A DNA stretch of 64,000 nucleotides. Origin: Thiohalospira halophila DSM 15071. Lineage in GTDB: Bacteria > Pseudomonadota > Gammaproteobacteria > Thiohalospirales > Thiohalospiraceae. The stretch lies in contig NZ_FOMJ01000001.1 in NCBI RefSeq assembly GCF_900112605.1, forward strand, positions 582,577 through 646,576, read 5' to 3'. The translations under genes and the position numbers were made by a program. Positions 7,739-16,268 of the stretch are shown here, in pieces. Positions within the stretch are counted from its first letter, which is position 1. Each line of letters opens with the position of its first letter. The notes beneath the pieces are model-generated. The model did not search any database. It was not told the DNA's origin and worked only from the letters and a program-made list of their open reading frames with translations.

Positions 7739-8953
7739 ATGGATGCCGAACAGCTCCGCCCCCTGGAGGCCGGTCCCGGCCTCGCCCTGCGCCCCTGGTC
7801 CTGGCTCCTCCGGGGCCTGCACGTCGGTCGCCTGCGGGTGGACGGAGCCGGCGGGCGCGGCTTCACCGCCACCGGCGCCGAGGCCGGACCGGAGGCACAG
7901 ATCCTCCTCCATCGCCCCCTCAATCTTCTGAACCGGGTGATGCGCCGCGGAGCCATGGGCTTCGCCGAGGGCTACATGGCCGGGGAGTGGGAATCCAGCG
8001 ACCTCACCACCCTTCTCACCCTGGCCGCCCGCAACGAGGCGGCCCTGGGACGGGCCAGTGAGGGTGGTCGGCTGGCGCGCTGGCGGGAGACCCTGAGCCA
8101 TCGCACCCGGGCCAACACCCGGCGGGGGAGTCGGCGCAACATCGCCGCCCACTACGACCTGGGCAACGACTTCTACCGCCTCTGGCTCGATCCCACCATG
8201 ACCTACTCCGCCGCCCTCTACGCCCCGGGGGAGGACAACCTGGCGGCGGCCCAGCGCCACAAGTACCAGCGCCTGCTGAGGCAGCTGGACGCCCGCCCCG
8301 GCGACCACATCCTCGAGATCGGCTGCGGCTGGGGCGGCTTCGCCCTGGAGGCGGCGCGCTGCGGCTACCGCGTCACCGGCATCACCCTCTCCCGGGAGCA
8401 GCTCGCCTGGGCCCGGCGGCGGGTGGCCGAGGCCGGCCTCAGTGACCGCGTGGACCTCCAGCTGCGCGACTACCGCGACCTGGAGGGGGCCTGGGACCAC
8501 GTCGTCTCCATCGAGATGTTCGAGGCGGTGGGCGAAGCCTGGTGGCCGACCTTCTTCGGGACCGTGGGCCGCTGCCTGCGCCCCGGCGGGCGGGCGGCGC
8601 TGCAGGTCATCACCATCGACGAGTCGGTCTTCGACGATTACCGACGCGGTGCCGACTTCATCCAGCGCTACATCTTCCCCGGTGGCATGCTGCCCAGTAT
8701 CACCGCCTTCCGGGAGCGGGCCGGCGAGGCGGGCCTGCGGGTGAGCAGCCTGGACCGCTTCGGCCACGACTACGCCCGCACACTGCAGTCCTGGCACCGG
8801 CGCTTCCTGGACGTCCTGCCCCGGGTCCGGGAGCAGGGCTTTGATGACCGCTTCATCCGCATGTGGCGCTACTACCTGAGCTACTGCACCGCCGGCTTCC
8901 AGACCGGCCGCATCGACCTCATTCAGACCACCCTGGAACACCCGGATGGCTGA
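7739..8953 (+). CDS. cyclopropane-fatty-acyl-phospholipid synthase-family methyltransferase
   Basis: A 404-residue SAM-dependent methyltransferase of the CFA synthase family, which adds a methylene or methyl group across a double bond of membrane phospholipid acyl chains. An N-terminal lipid-binding domain (residues about 1-115) precedes NIAAHYDLGNDFYRLWLDPTMTYSAA. The SAM-binding loop is ILEIGCGWGGFALEAA, then VVSIEMFEAVGEAWW. Near the C-terminus YLSYCTAGFQTGRIDL holds the family's conserved cysteine region. The start abuts the DUF1365 stop and its end overlaps the MFS gene by 8 bases. In Rhodobacter a similar gene set responds to singlet oxygen and makes furan fatty acids, from memory; this copy may act similarly. 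Confidence 0.9.
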   Translation: MDAEQLRPLEAGPGLALRPWSWLLRGLHVGRLRVDGAGGRGFTATGAEAGPEAQILLHRPLNLLNRVMRRGAMGFAEGYMAGEWESSDLTTLLTLAARNEAALGRASEGGRLARWRETLSHRTRANTRRGSRRNIAAHYDLGNDFYRLWLDPTMTYSAALYAPGEDNLAAAQRHKYQRLLRQLDARPGDHILEIGCGWGGFALEAARCGYRVTGITLSREQLAWARRRVAEAGLSDRVDLQLRDYRDLEGAWDHVVSIEMFEAVGEAWWPTFFGTVGRCLRPGGRAALQVITIDESVFDDYRRGADFIQRYIFPGGMLPSITAFRERAGEAGLRVSSLDRFGHDYARTLQSWHRRFLDVLPRVREQGFDDRFIRMWRYYLSYCTAGFQTGRIDLIQTTLEHPDG

Positions 8954-10322
8954 GCGGCTCCCCCGGGGACAGCTCCTCGCCTACGGCCTGCCGGGGCTCC
9001 CCCTGGCGGTGCTGGGGTTGCCGCTCTACGTCTACCTCCCCGGCTTCTACGCCGAGGAGGTGGGGCTGGGGCTCACCCTCACCGGCGCCCTGCTGCTCAT
9101 CGCCCGGATCTGGGACATGGTCACCGACCCCGTCGTCGGCAGCCTCGGCGACCGCCTGCACCTGCCCCTGGGACGGCGGCGCGGCCTCATGCTGCTGGGT
9201 GCCCCGCTACTGCTCATCGCGGCGACGGCCCTGTTCCTGCCACCGGCTGATGCGGGCGGCGGCCATCTACTGCTCTGGAGCCTGCTCATCTACCTGGGCT
9301 GGACCCTGGTGACCCTGCCCTACACCGCCTGGGGGGCCGAGCTCTCCGACGACTACGACGAGCGCTCTCGGATCACCGGGATCCGCGAGGGGGCCGTGGT
9401 CCTGGGGACCCTGGTGGCCGCCCTGCTGCCGCCGCTGCTCGGGCGCGACGAGCCGGGGCAGGCCCTGGCCGTCCTTACCACCTTCCTGTGGCTGGCCGTG
9501 CCCCTCACCGTGGGGCTGGCGCTGTGGCGGGTCCCCGAGCCGGTGACCAGCGGCGAGCCCATCCCCTGGCGTGAGGGGCTGACACTCCTGCGGGGGAACC
9601 GGCCCTTCTTCCGGCTCCTGCTGGCCTACGCCGCCAACGGGACCGCCAACGCCCTGCCGGCGACCCTCTTCCTGCTCTTTGTCGAGCACATCATCCAGCG
9701 GCCGGACTGGACCGGCACCCTCCTCGGCCTCTACTTCGTCGCCGGGATCGCCGGGCTTCCCCTGTGGCTGGCCCTGGCCCGCCGCTGGGGCAAGCACCGC
9801 ACCTGGGCCGCCTCCATGCTCTGGGCCGCGGCCATCTTTGCCACCGTGCCGCTGCTCGGTGCGGGGGACCTGGTCGCCTTCAGCCTCATCGTCGTCCTCT
9901 CCGGCCTGAGCCTGGGGGTGGACATGGCCCTGCCCGCCTCCATCCAGGCCGACGTGGTGGACGAGGATACCGCCGCCGGCGGCGGCGGCCGGGCGGGGCT
10001 CTTCTTCGGCCTCTGGGGCATGGCGACCAAGCTCGCCCTGGCCCTGGCGGTGGGCATCGCCTTCCCGCTGCTGGACCTGGCCGGCTTCGACGGCCCCGCC
10101 GGCGAGGGTCTGCTCGCCCTGGCCCTGCTCTACGGCGGTCTGCCGGTGATCATCAAGATCACCGCCGTGGCCCTGGTCTGGGACTTCCCCGTGGACCGGA
10201 CGAGACAACACCAACTGCAAGGGAGCATCCACCATGAAACGGACCCATCGACGCCCGGGCATCCTGGCTCGGATCCGGGGGGCCTCGATCCTCGGCCTGA
10301 CCCTGCTTCTGGCCGGCTGTAG
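8946..10322 (+). CDS. MFS transporter, MelB/GPH-like type
   Basis: A 458-residue membrane carrier with about 12 hydrophobic segments. The motif RIWDMVTDPVVGSLGDR in the loop after the second segment is typical of the glycoside-pentoside-hexuronide/MFS_2 group. The substrate is unknown; its place beside lipid-modifying genes hints at lipid or lysolipid export or flipping. It overlaps the upstream methyltransferase by 8 bases. Its last 89 bases also overlap, in another frame, the start of the DUF3833 lipoprotein gene, and the tail (from about residue 429, after WDFPVDRT) is hydrophilic and proline-rich, unlike a membrane carrier. The tail may be a genuine extension or the result of a lost stop. 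Confidence 0.85.
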   Translation: MAERLPRGQLLAYGLPGLPLAVLGLPLYVYLPGFYAEEVGLGLTLTGALLLIARIWDMVTDPVVGSLGDRLHLPLGRRRGLMLLGAPLLLIAATALFLPPADAGGGHLLLWSLLIYLGWTLVTLPYTAWGAELSDDYDERSRITGIREGAVVLGTLVAALLPPLLGRDEPGQALAVLTTFLWLAVPLTVGLALWRVPEPVTSGEPIPWREGLTLLRGNRPFFRLLLAYAANGTANALPATLFLLFVEHIIQRPDWTGTLLGLYFVAGIAGLPLWLALARRWGKHRTWAASMLWAAAIFATVPLLGAGDLVAFSLIVVLSGLSLGVDMALPASIQADVVDEDTAAGGGGRAGLFFGLWGMATKLALALAVGIAFPLLDLAGFDGPAGEGLLALALLYGGLPVIIKITAVALVWDFPVDRTRQHQLQGSIHHETDPSTPGHPGSDPGGLDPRPDPASGRL

Positions 10323-10800
10323 CAGCATGGACATCAACGACTTCCGCGACACCCAGCCGGAGCTGGACATCCACGACTACTTCCAGGGGGAGCTGCGCGC
10401 CTGGGGCATCGTGGAGAACCGCTCCGGCGTGGCCACCCGCCAGTTCACCGTGGACATGGTGGGTCGCCTGGAGGGGGACACCCTGGTCCTGGAGGAGGAC
10501 TTCGAGTACGCCGACGGCGAGACCGACCGCCGCGTCTGGCGGATCCGCAAGGAGGGCGAGCACCGTTACGTGGGCACCGCCGGGGACGTCATCGGCGAGG
10601 CGCGCGGCGAGGCGCGCGGCCGGGCCTTCCACTGGGAGTACAAGGTGGACCTGAAGGTGGGCGACTCCACCTACCGCGTGGCCTTCGACGACTGGATGTA
10701 CCGCCAGGAGGACGACGTGGTCATCAACCGCGCCACCATCACCAAGTGGGGCTTCGAGGTGGCCCGGGTCACCGTGGTCTTCCAGAAGAGGGACTCTTGA
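10234..10800 (+). CDS. DUF3833 lipoprotein
   Basis: A 188-residue envelope lipoprotein. The signal peptide (residues 1-28) ends in LLLAGC, a good lipobox, so the mature protein starts at the cysteine near residue 29. The rest matches DUF3833, with DIHDYFQGELRAWGIVENRSG, EEDFEYADGETDRRVWRI and DDWMYRQEDDVVINRA. DUF3833 proteins accompany CFA-like and DUF1365 genes, but their activity is unknown; a lipocalin-like or lipid-chaperone role is only a guess. GGGAG stands before ATG 10234, which lies inside the end of the MFS gene. Its stop shares a base with the next start (TGATG). Confidence 0.9.
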   Translation: MKRTHRRPGILARIRGASILGLTLLLAGCSSMDINDFRDTQPELDIHDYFQGELRAWGIVENRSGVATRQFTVDMVGRLEGDTLVLEEDFEYADGETDRRVWRIRKEGEHRYVGTAGDVIGEARGEARGRAFHWEYKVDLKVGDSTYRVAFDDWMYRQEDDVVINRATITKWGFEVARVTVVFQKRDS

Positions 10801-11375
10801 TGAGCACCCGGCGCATCGGCCTGGCCGGCCTGCTCCTGGCCCTCGCCCTCCTGCCGTTCGGCCCCGCCGCCGCGGAGGAGGTCAAGGTCAAGGACATCAC
10901 CTTCGCCACCGAACGGGGCGACCTGGCCCTGCGCGGGGCCGGGATCCTCACCTACCGGCTGGTCTTCGACGTCTACGCCGCGGCCCTCTACCTGCCTCCG
11001 GAGGCCGCCTCATCGGCGGTCCTGGCCACGGAGACGCCCAAGCGGTTGGAGCTGGCCTACCGCTACGAGATCGAGCAGGAGGACTTCGCCCGGGCCGCCT
11101 GGACCGTGCTCTCCGAGCAGTACGAACCCGCGGTGCTGGAGGCGCTGAAACCGAGCGTCGAGGCCCTCCACGACGCCTTCACCGCCGTGGAACCCGGCGA
11201 CCGCTACGCCCTCATCTGGGAACCGGGGGCCGAGGCACCCCTGCGCCTGACCCTCAACGGCGAGACCCGCTATCGCGGCGACAATGCCGACCTGGCCCGC
11301 GCCTACTTCGGGATCTGGCTCTCCGCCAACGAACCCATCGACGCCGGGCTGCGCCGGAAGCTGCTGGATGAGTGA
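10800..11375 (+). CDS. chalcone-isomerase-like periplasmic protein
   Basis: A 191-residue secreted protein with a signal peptide (about residues 1-24, cleavage after PAAA). The mature part matches the chalcone-isomerase-like domain: TYRLVFDVYAAALYLP, then RLELAYRYEIEQEDFARAAW and YLALIWEP-type beta strands with GIWLSANEPID at the end. Bacterial members probably bind fatty acids and are not plant-type chalcone isomerases; this agrees with the lipid-modifying neighbours. The start overlaps the DUF3833 stop (TGATG), and the next gene starts inside its last codons. Confidence 0.85.
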   Translation: MSTRRIGLAGLLLALALLPFGPAAAEEVKVKDITFATERGDLALRGAGILTYRLVFDVYAAALYLPPEAASSAVLATETPKRLELAYRYEIEQEDFARAAWTVLSEQYEPAVLEALKPSVEALHDAFTAVEPGDRYALIWEPGAEAPLRLTLNGETRYRGDNADLARAYFGIWLSANEPIDAGLRRKLLDE

Positions 11376-12075
11376 TCTCTCGTTGCCCTCGCTTCCCGAG
11401 GGCTACCGGGCCGTGGTGGTCGGGGCTAGCGGCGGCCTGGGGGCGGCCTTCCTGGAGCGGCTGGTCACCGACTCGCGCTGCGGCGAGGCCATCGGCCTGG
11501 CCCGGGACTCCGACCCGCCGCTGGAACTCACCGACGAGGCGACCATCGCGGCCGCTGCCGAGGCGGTGGGCGGACCGGTGGACTGTCTCATCGTGGCCAC
11601 GGGGGCGCTGACCCTGGACGGCCACGGGCCGGAGAAGGCCCTGAACCGCCTGGACCCGGCCGTGCTGGCCCGCCAGTTCGCCATCAACGCCACCGGGCCG
11701 GCCCTGGTACTCAAGCACTTCGCCCCGCTCCTGCCGCGCCGGGGCCGCTCCATCGCCGCGGCCCTCTCCGCCCGGGTGGGCTCCATCGGCGACAACCAGA
11801 CCGGCGGCTGGTACAGCTACCGGGCCGCCAAGGCGGCGCTGAACCAGCTCTGGCATACCGCCGCCCTGGAGATCCGGCGCCGCCACCCGGAGGCCATCCT
11901 GGCCACCCTCCAGCCGGGTACGGTGGATACCGACCTCACCGCCCCCTACCGGGGCAACCGCCCGGCCCTCTCCCCGCGCGCGGCCGCTGCCCTCCTCCTG
12001 GAGACCCTGGACGGCCTGGAACCGACCGACAGCGGCGGCTTCTTCGACTTCGCCGGGAACGCCCTTCCCTGGTAA
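11368..12075 (+). CDS. short-chain dehydrogenase/reductase (CsgA/C-factor-like SDR)
   Basis: A 235-residue SDR and the last gene of the run. The glycine motif is VVVGASGGLGAAF (residues about 17-29). The central region has FAINATGPALVLKHF, the serine segment AALSARVGSIGDN and the YSYRAAKAALNQ tyrosine-lysine pair, ending with QPGTVDTDLT. Such short SDRs are often named C-factor or cell-cell signalling proteins; the substrate is unknown. It starts at ATG 11368, eight bases inside the chalcone-isomerase-like gene. Only three bases separate its stop from the convergent glk stop, and no clear terminator hairpin is visible between them. Confidence 0.85.
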   Translation: MSDLSLPSLPEGYRAVVVGASGGLGAAFLERLVTDSRCGEAIGLARDSDPPLELTDEATIAAAAEAVGGPVDCLIVATGALTLDGHGPEKALNRLDPAVLARQFAINATGPALVLKHFAPLLPRRGRSIAAALSARVGSIGDNQTGGWYSYRAAKAALNQLWHTAALEIRRRHPEAILATLQPGTVDTDLTAPYRGNRPALSPRAAAALLLETLDGLEPTDSGGFFDFAGNALPW

Positions 12076-12078
12076 CCC

Positions 12079-13065
12079 TCACTGGCCGGCAGCCCGCCGG
12101 GCAGCGCCCAGGAGGCCGACGCGGGGCTCGGTGACCACGTGGACCGGGAGGCGGGTGGCCAGGGGGGTCATGGGGCCCTTGTCGTTGAAGGCCTCCACGA
12201 AGGCAGGCTCCCGCAGCGCCGGCAACAGTCGGGGCGGGATCCCGCCGGCGAGGAAGAGGCCACCGGTGGCGGCGGTCTCCAGCCCCCAGTCGCCGGCGAT
12301 GGCGCCCAGCAGCTCGGCAAAGGTCGCCACGGTGGCCGTGGCCAGGGGATCCTCGCCGGCCAGCCCGGCGCGACCCAGGATGGCGGCGGGATCCTCGTCG
12401 CCATCGGCCAGGGCGGCGGCCACCTCCGGCCCCGGCGCGATGCCCTCCCTCTCCCGAAGATAGGCGGCGATACGCGCCAGCCCGGGACCGGAGAGCAGGT
12501 CCTCGCGACATACCCGGCCCAGCCGCTCCCGCCACCAGGCGACCAGGGCCACCTCCCGCTCGGTACGCGGGGCCAGGCCGGCGTGCCCTCCCTCGCTGGG
12601 GACCACGGCATGGCCGTCGCCGCAGGGAACCAGCGCACCCTGACCCAGACCGGTCCCTGGCCCCAGGTAGCCGATGGTGCCACCGGGGTCGCGCTCCCCG
12701 GTCTGCAGGGTCGCGTACTGCCCCGGACCCAGGGCCGGCAGCCCCTCGCCAACCCCGACGAAATCGTTGATCAGGGTCACCCGTTCCAGACCCAGTTCGC
12801 CGGCCAGACGCCCCTCCTCCAGGGTCCAGGGGAGGTTGGTGATCCGGGCCCGGCCGCCATGGACCGGCCCCGCCACGGCGAAGCAGGCGCGCGCCGGGGC
12901 ACCGGGGACGCCGTCGGGAAAGGCGGCGCGCACCGCCGGGGCCAGGTCGGGATGGTCGCCGCTGGGGACCCGCTCTTCGGCCACCGGCTCCACCCGGTCG
13001 CCGTCGACCTCGGCCACCAGGAAGCGGCAGTGGGTGCCGCCGATGTCTCCGGCCAGAACCCGCAT
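12079..13065 (-). CDS. glk: glucokinase
   Basis: A 328-residue glucokinase of the bacterial ROK-unrelated Glk family (PF02685), which phosphorylates glucose with ATP in the cytoplasm. The phosphate loop is LAGDIGGTHCRFLVA (residues about 4-18). The sugar-binding and catalytic aspartate segment is LINDFVGVGEGL, followed by YLGPGTGLGQGALVPCG, SEGGHAGLAPR and the adenosine-binding FLAGGIPPR. The ATG at 13065 lies two bases after the pgl stop, so pgl and glk form a coupled pair. With the invertase-like gene divergent from pgl, it could phosphorylate glucose released from sucrose. Confidence 0.95.
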   Translation of the reverse strand: MRVLAGDIGGTHCRFLVAEVDGDRVEPVAEERVPSGDHPDLAPAVRAAFPDGVPGAPARACFAVAGPVHGGRARITNLPWTLEEGRLAGELGLERVTLINDFVGVGEGLPALGPGQYATLQTGERDPGGTIGYLGPGTGLGQGALVPCGDGHAVVPSEGGHAGLAPRTEREVALVAWWRERLGRVCREDLLSGPGLARIAAYLREREGIAPGPEVAAALADGDEDPAAILGRAGLAGEDPLATATVATFAELLGAIAGDWGLETAATGGLFLAGGIPPRLLPALREPAFVEAFNDKGPMTPLATRLPVHVVTEPRVGLLGAARRAAGQ

Positions 13066-13067
13066 GG

Positions 13068-13775
13068 TCAGCCCTCCCCCGCCGCGGCGCGGTCGAGCAG
13101 GATCCGGTACTCCCCCGCCGGCGCCAGCCGCGCCGCCGGGGCGCTGGCATCCCCGGACCGGAGCCGCGCCACCGCCCCGGCCTTCTCCGCCCCCGTGGCC
13201 AGGAGCCACACCCGGCGCGCCGCGTTGATGGCGGGATAGGTCAGGGTCAGCCGCCACGCCCGCAGTTTCGGGGCATAGTTGGCAACAACGCTGCGATGCG
13301 CCTCGTGGAGGGCGCAGGAGCCGGGGAAGAGCGAGGCGGTATGGCCGTCGGCCCCCAGCCCCAGCAGTACCAGGTCGAATATTGGCCAGCCGGCGGTATC
13401 CCGGGGCGCCCATCGGCTCAGCTCCCGCCGGTAGGCCGCGGCATCGTGGCGGATGGTGGTCACCGCCGGCCGCATGGGGTGGACCTGTCCCGGGGGAATG
13501 GGCACGTGGTCCAGTAGCGCCTCCCGGCTCATGCATTCGTTGGAGTCGGGATCATCCGGCGGCACGGCGCGCTCGTCCCCGAACCAGATGTGGAGGCGGT
13601 TCCAGGGCAGGTCCATCCCTGCCAGGCGGCGATAGAGCCGTTCCGGCGTGCGCCCCCCGGCCAGCGCCAGGTGGAAGGGGCCGTCACTCCCCTCCAGCAA
13701 CTGGGCCAGGTCCGCGGCGGCGGTGGCCGCCACCGCCTCGGCATCGGTCTCGGTTCGCCATTGCGGCTGCGTCAT
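13068..13775 (-). CDS. pgl: 6-phosphogluconolactonase
   Basis: A 235-residue lactonase of the DevB/SOL type, which hydrolyses 6-phosphogluconolactone in the oxidative pentose-phosphate or Entner-Doudoroff route. The conserved blocks are LALAGGRTPERLYRRLA, HIWFGDERAVPPDDPDSN and LLGLGADGHTASLFPGS, in the usual order. It is transcribed ahead of glk with a two-base gap. No zwf or edd lies in the window. It is divergent from the GH100-like gene across 98 bases that should contain both promoters. Confidence 0.95.
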   Translation of the reverse strand: MTQPQWRTETDAEAVAATAAADLAQLLEGSDGPFHLALAGGRTPERLYRRLAGMDLPWNRLHIWFGDERAVPPDDPDSNECMSREALLDHVPIPPGQVHPMRPAVTTIRHDAAAYRRELSRWAPRDTAGWPIFDLVLLGLGADGHTASLFPGSCALHEAHRSVVANYAPKLRAWRLTLTYPAINAARRVWLLATGAEKAGAVARLRSGDASAPAARLAPAGEYRILLDRAAAGEG

Positions 13776-13873
13776 TCCGGCCTCCCGGATGCTTGCACGA
13801 TTCCCCGTTCCCAGTGTGCGCCAGGCGCCCGGCGCTTGCTATATTGAAACCGAACCCCAACGGAGGTCGGAGC

Positions 13874-15172
13874 ATGGCGGAGTCCGCGGAAACCGGCGAG
13901 AACGGCACCACTCCCGAGGGCTACACCGAGGCCCTGGCCCTGATGCACCGCTGCGCCACGGCGGACGGCTTCCTCGCCTCCCCCACCGAACACGCCAACT
14001 ACCACCGGGTCTGGTCCCGGGACGGCGCCGTCCTCGGCCTGGCCGCCCTGGCCAGCGGCGACGAGACGCTGATCATGACCCTCCGCCGGACCCTGGAGAC
14101 CCTGGCGAACCACCAGGGACCCCACGGCGAGATCCCCAGCAACGTGGAGCCCATGACCGAGCGCGTCTCCTTCGGCGGCACCGCCGGCCGGGTGGACGCC
14201 AGTCTCTGGTTCGTCATCGCCTGCGGGGAGTACTGGGCGGCCACCGGAGACGATGCCTTCATCGAGGCGATGCTGCCGGCGCTGGAACGGGTCCGCTTCC
14301 TCCTGGGGGCATGGGAGTTCAACAATCGCGGCCTGCTCTACGTCCCCCAGACCGGGGACTGGGCCGACGAATACATCCAGTCCGGCTACGTCCTCTACGA
14401 CCAGCTCCTCTACCTCCAGGCGCTGCGCACGCTCTGCCGGATCCACGGCCATGTCCACGGGACGACGGACCACGCCCTGCTGGAGCGTATCGGCCGGCTC
14501 TACCATCTCATCCGCGCCAACTACTGGTTCCGCAACGGCGACGATGCCGGCGAGGATGCCTACCACCCGGTCCTCTACCAGCGTGGCCGGGAGGCCGCCG
14601 CCCTGCGCGAGAGCGAGCACCGCCACTGGATGCCCTTCTTCTCGCCCACCGGCTACGGCTTCCGCTTCGACGCCTTCGCCAATGTCCTCGCCTCCCTGCT
14701 GCGGGTGGCCTACGACGACCAGCGCGCCGAGGTGGACACCTTCATCCGCGAGATCGCTCCCGAGGGGATGGAACTGCTGCCGGCCTTCCATCCGGTCATC
14801 CATCCCGAGGACAGCGCCTGGGAGGAGCTGCAGATGAACTTCTCCTACAGCTTCCGCAACCACCCCCACGAGTACCATAACGGTGGGCTCTGGCCGCTCA
14901 TCACCGGCTTCCACGTGGCCGACCTGGCTGGTCGGGACGAGGCCGCCGCCCGCCACCACCTGGCCGCTCTGGACCGGGCCAACGCCCTTCCCATGGAGGG
15001 CGAGCCCTGGTCCTTCCCCGAGTTCGTCCACGGCACCGAACTCACGGCGGGCGGCACCCGCCACCAGGGCTGGAGCGCCGCGGCGGCGGTCCTCGGCCAC
15101 CGGGCCCTGGCCGGCGCCCCGGTGCTGCGCCTCACGGGGGCAATGGACGAGGGAGAAGTCGACCTTGGCTGA
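13874..15172 (+). CDS. GH100-like glycosidase (neutral/alkaline invertase type)
   Basis: A 432-residue cytoplasmic protein without a signal peptide, with an (alpha/alpha)6-barrel pattern. YHRVWSRDGAVLGLAAL near residue 40, GRVDASLWFVIACGEYW near 105 and NHPHEYHNGGLWPLITG near 330 resemble the conserved blocks of GH100 neutral invertases (in plants VDSGLWW and YHNGGSWP). The likely reaction is hydrolysis of sucrose to glucose and fructose, though other GH63/GH15-like activities cannot be excluded. The start ATG has GGAGGTCGGAGC in front. It overlaps the sucrose-phosphatase-like gene by 8 bases, and this pairing strengthens the link to sucrose, a common osmolyte in halophiles. Confidence 0.68.
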   Translation: MAESAETGENGTTPEGYTEALALMHRCATADGFLASPTEHANYHRVWSRDGAVLGLAALASGDETLIMTLRRTLETLANHQGPHGEIPSNVEPMTERVSFGGTAGRVDASLWFVIACGEYWAATGDDAFIEAMLPALERVRFLLGAWEFNNRGLLYVPQTGDWADEYIQSGYVLYDQLLYLQALRTLCRIHGHVHGTTDHALLERIGRLYHLIRANYWFRNGDDAGEDAYHPVLYQRGREAAALRESEHRHWMPFFSPTGYGFRFDAFANVLASLLRVAYDDQRAEVDTFIREIAPEGMELLPAFHPVIHPEDSAWEELQMNFSYSFRNHPHEYHNGGLWPLITGFHVADLAGRDEAAARHHLAALDRANALPMEGEPWSFPEFVHGTELTAGGTRHQGWSAAAAVLGHRALAGAPVLRLTGAMDEGEVDLG

Positions 15173-16016
15173 TCGCCTGCTGCTCTGCTCCGACCTGGAC
15201 CGCACCCTGCTGCCCAACGGCCGCTGGCCGGAGTCGCCGGAGGCCCGCCCCCGGCTGCGCGCCTTCGCCGCCCGACCGGAGACGGCGCTGGCCTATGTCA
15301 GTGGCCGCCACGAGGCCCTCCTGCACGCCGCCATCGCCGAGTACGACCTGCCGGAGCCCGACTTCGCCATCGGCGATGTGGGCACCACCATCTATCGCAT
15401 CGAGGACGGGCGCTGGCCCCCCTGGCAGGCGTGGCACGACCACATCGCCCCCGACTGGGCCGGCCATGACCGCGATGCCATCGCCGCGACCCTGGCCGTT
15501 CTGCCGGAACTCACCCCCCAGGAGCCGGAGAAGCAGAACACCTTCAAGTGCTCCTGGTACGCCCCCACGGATACCGACCGCGACGCCCTCCTGGCCCGGG
15601 TCCGGGATCGGCTGGACCCCCTGGGGATCCGCGCGAGCCTCATCTGGTCCATCGACGAGGCCGCCGATACCGGCCTGCTGGACATCCTTCCCGAGCGCGC
15701 CACCAAGCGCCACGCCGTGGAATTCCTGGTGGACCGGCTCGGCTTCGCCCGGGAGTCCACCGTCTTCGCCGGTGACTCCGGCAACGACCTGCCCGTCTTC
15801 GACAGCGGCCTGGAGGCAGTGCTGGTGCGCAACGCCGCCGACGACGTCCGCGCCGAGGCGCGGGAGCGGGTCGACGCCATCGGCCACCCGGACCGGCTCT
15901 ACATCGCCGGCGGCGATTTCCTGGGCATGAACGGCTACTACGCCGCCGGGGTGCTGGAAGGGGTGGCCCACTTCCATCCCCGGGCGGCCGATTGGATGGC
16001 GCTGCCGGGGGAATAG
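15165..16016 (+). CDS. HAD-IIB phosphatase, sucrose-6-phosphate phosphatase-like
   Basis: A 283-residue HAD phosphatase. Motif I is LCSDLDRTLLPNG (the two catalytic aspartates near residues 10 and 12), motif II AYVSGRHEAL, motif III lysine in RATKRHAVEFL and motif IV VFAGDSGNDLPVF. The cap and the GMNGYYAAGVLEGVAHF end resemble sucrose-phosphate phosphatase and its relatives, which release sucrose from sucrose-6-phosphate. The start is a TTG at 15165 with GAGGGAGAAG just ahead, inside the last codons of the GH100-like gene. Sucrose-phosphate synthase is not in the window. Mannosylfructose- or glucosylglycerol-phosphate are possible alternative substrates. Confidence 0.75.
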   Translation: MADRLLLCSDLDRTLLPNGRWPESPEARPRLRAFAARPETALAYVSGRHEALLHAAIAEYDLPEPDFAIGDVGTTIYRIEDGRWPPWQAWHDHIAPDWAGHDRDAIAATLAVLPELTPQEPEKQNTFKCSWYAPTDTDRDALLARVRDRLDPLGIRASLIWSIDEAADTGLLDILPERATKRHAVEFLVDRLGFARESTVFAGDSGNDLPVFDSGLEAVLVRNAADDVRAEARERVDAIGHPDRLYIAGGDFLGMNGYYAAGVLEGVAHFHPRAADWMALPGE

Positions 16017-16049
16017 CGCCCTTTACCCGTCGGGCGTCCGTCTGCTCGG

Positions 16050-16161
16050 GGCGGCCGGTGCGAGTCCCGGCTACCAGGTACGCCGTGAAGACATCCCTGT
16101 CGGCTCGACGGCAGCATCCCTGCTGCCGACGACCTGGTAGCCGGGACTCGCACCGACCGCC
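16050..16161. repeat. structured intergenic repeat, copy A
   Basis: A 112-base element with 30-base arms (16050-16079 and 16132-16161) that form a long stem with one mismatch. Between them are two small hairpins: GACA-tccc-TGTC and GGCAGCA-tccc-TGCTGCC. Copy B (44252-44363, reverse orientation) has exactly the same length, and its 52-base centre differs at one position. Base changes in the arms keep pairing. It lies between the phosphatase and DUF465 genes, both on the plus strand. Confidence 0.85.
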
Positions 16162-16268
16162 GGGCCTTTTCCGGAAACCACACGGATGCCCTCTGCTCCC
16201 GGGATTGAATCACCGCCGCCACCGCGTATCCTGTGGCCTCCGACGAGTGTCCGAGAGCGGGGGTGGCC

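Noticed and set aside
16035-16200. A gene spanning structured repeat copy A, suggested by similar translated stretches at copies A and B
   Set aside because: The similarity comes from the DNA repeat itself; frames differ in copy C and the paired base changes favour a structured, non-coding element.
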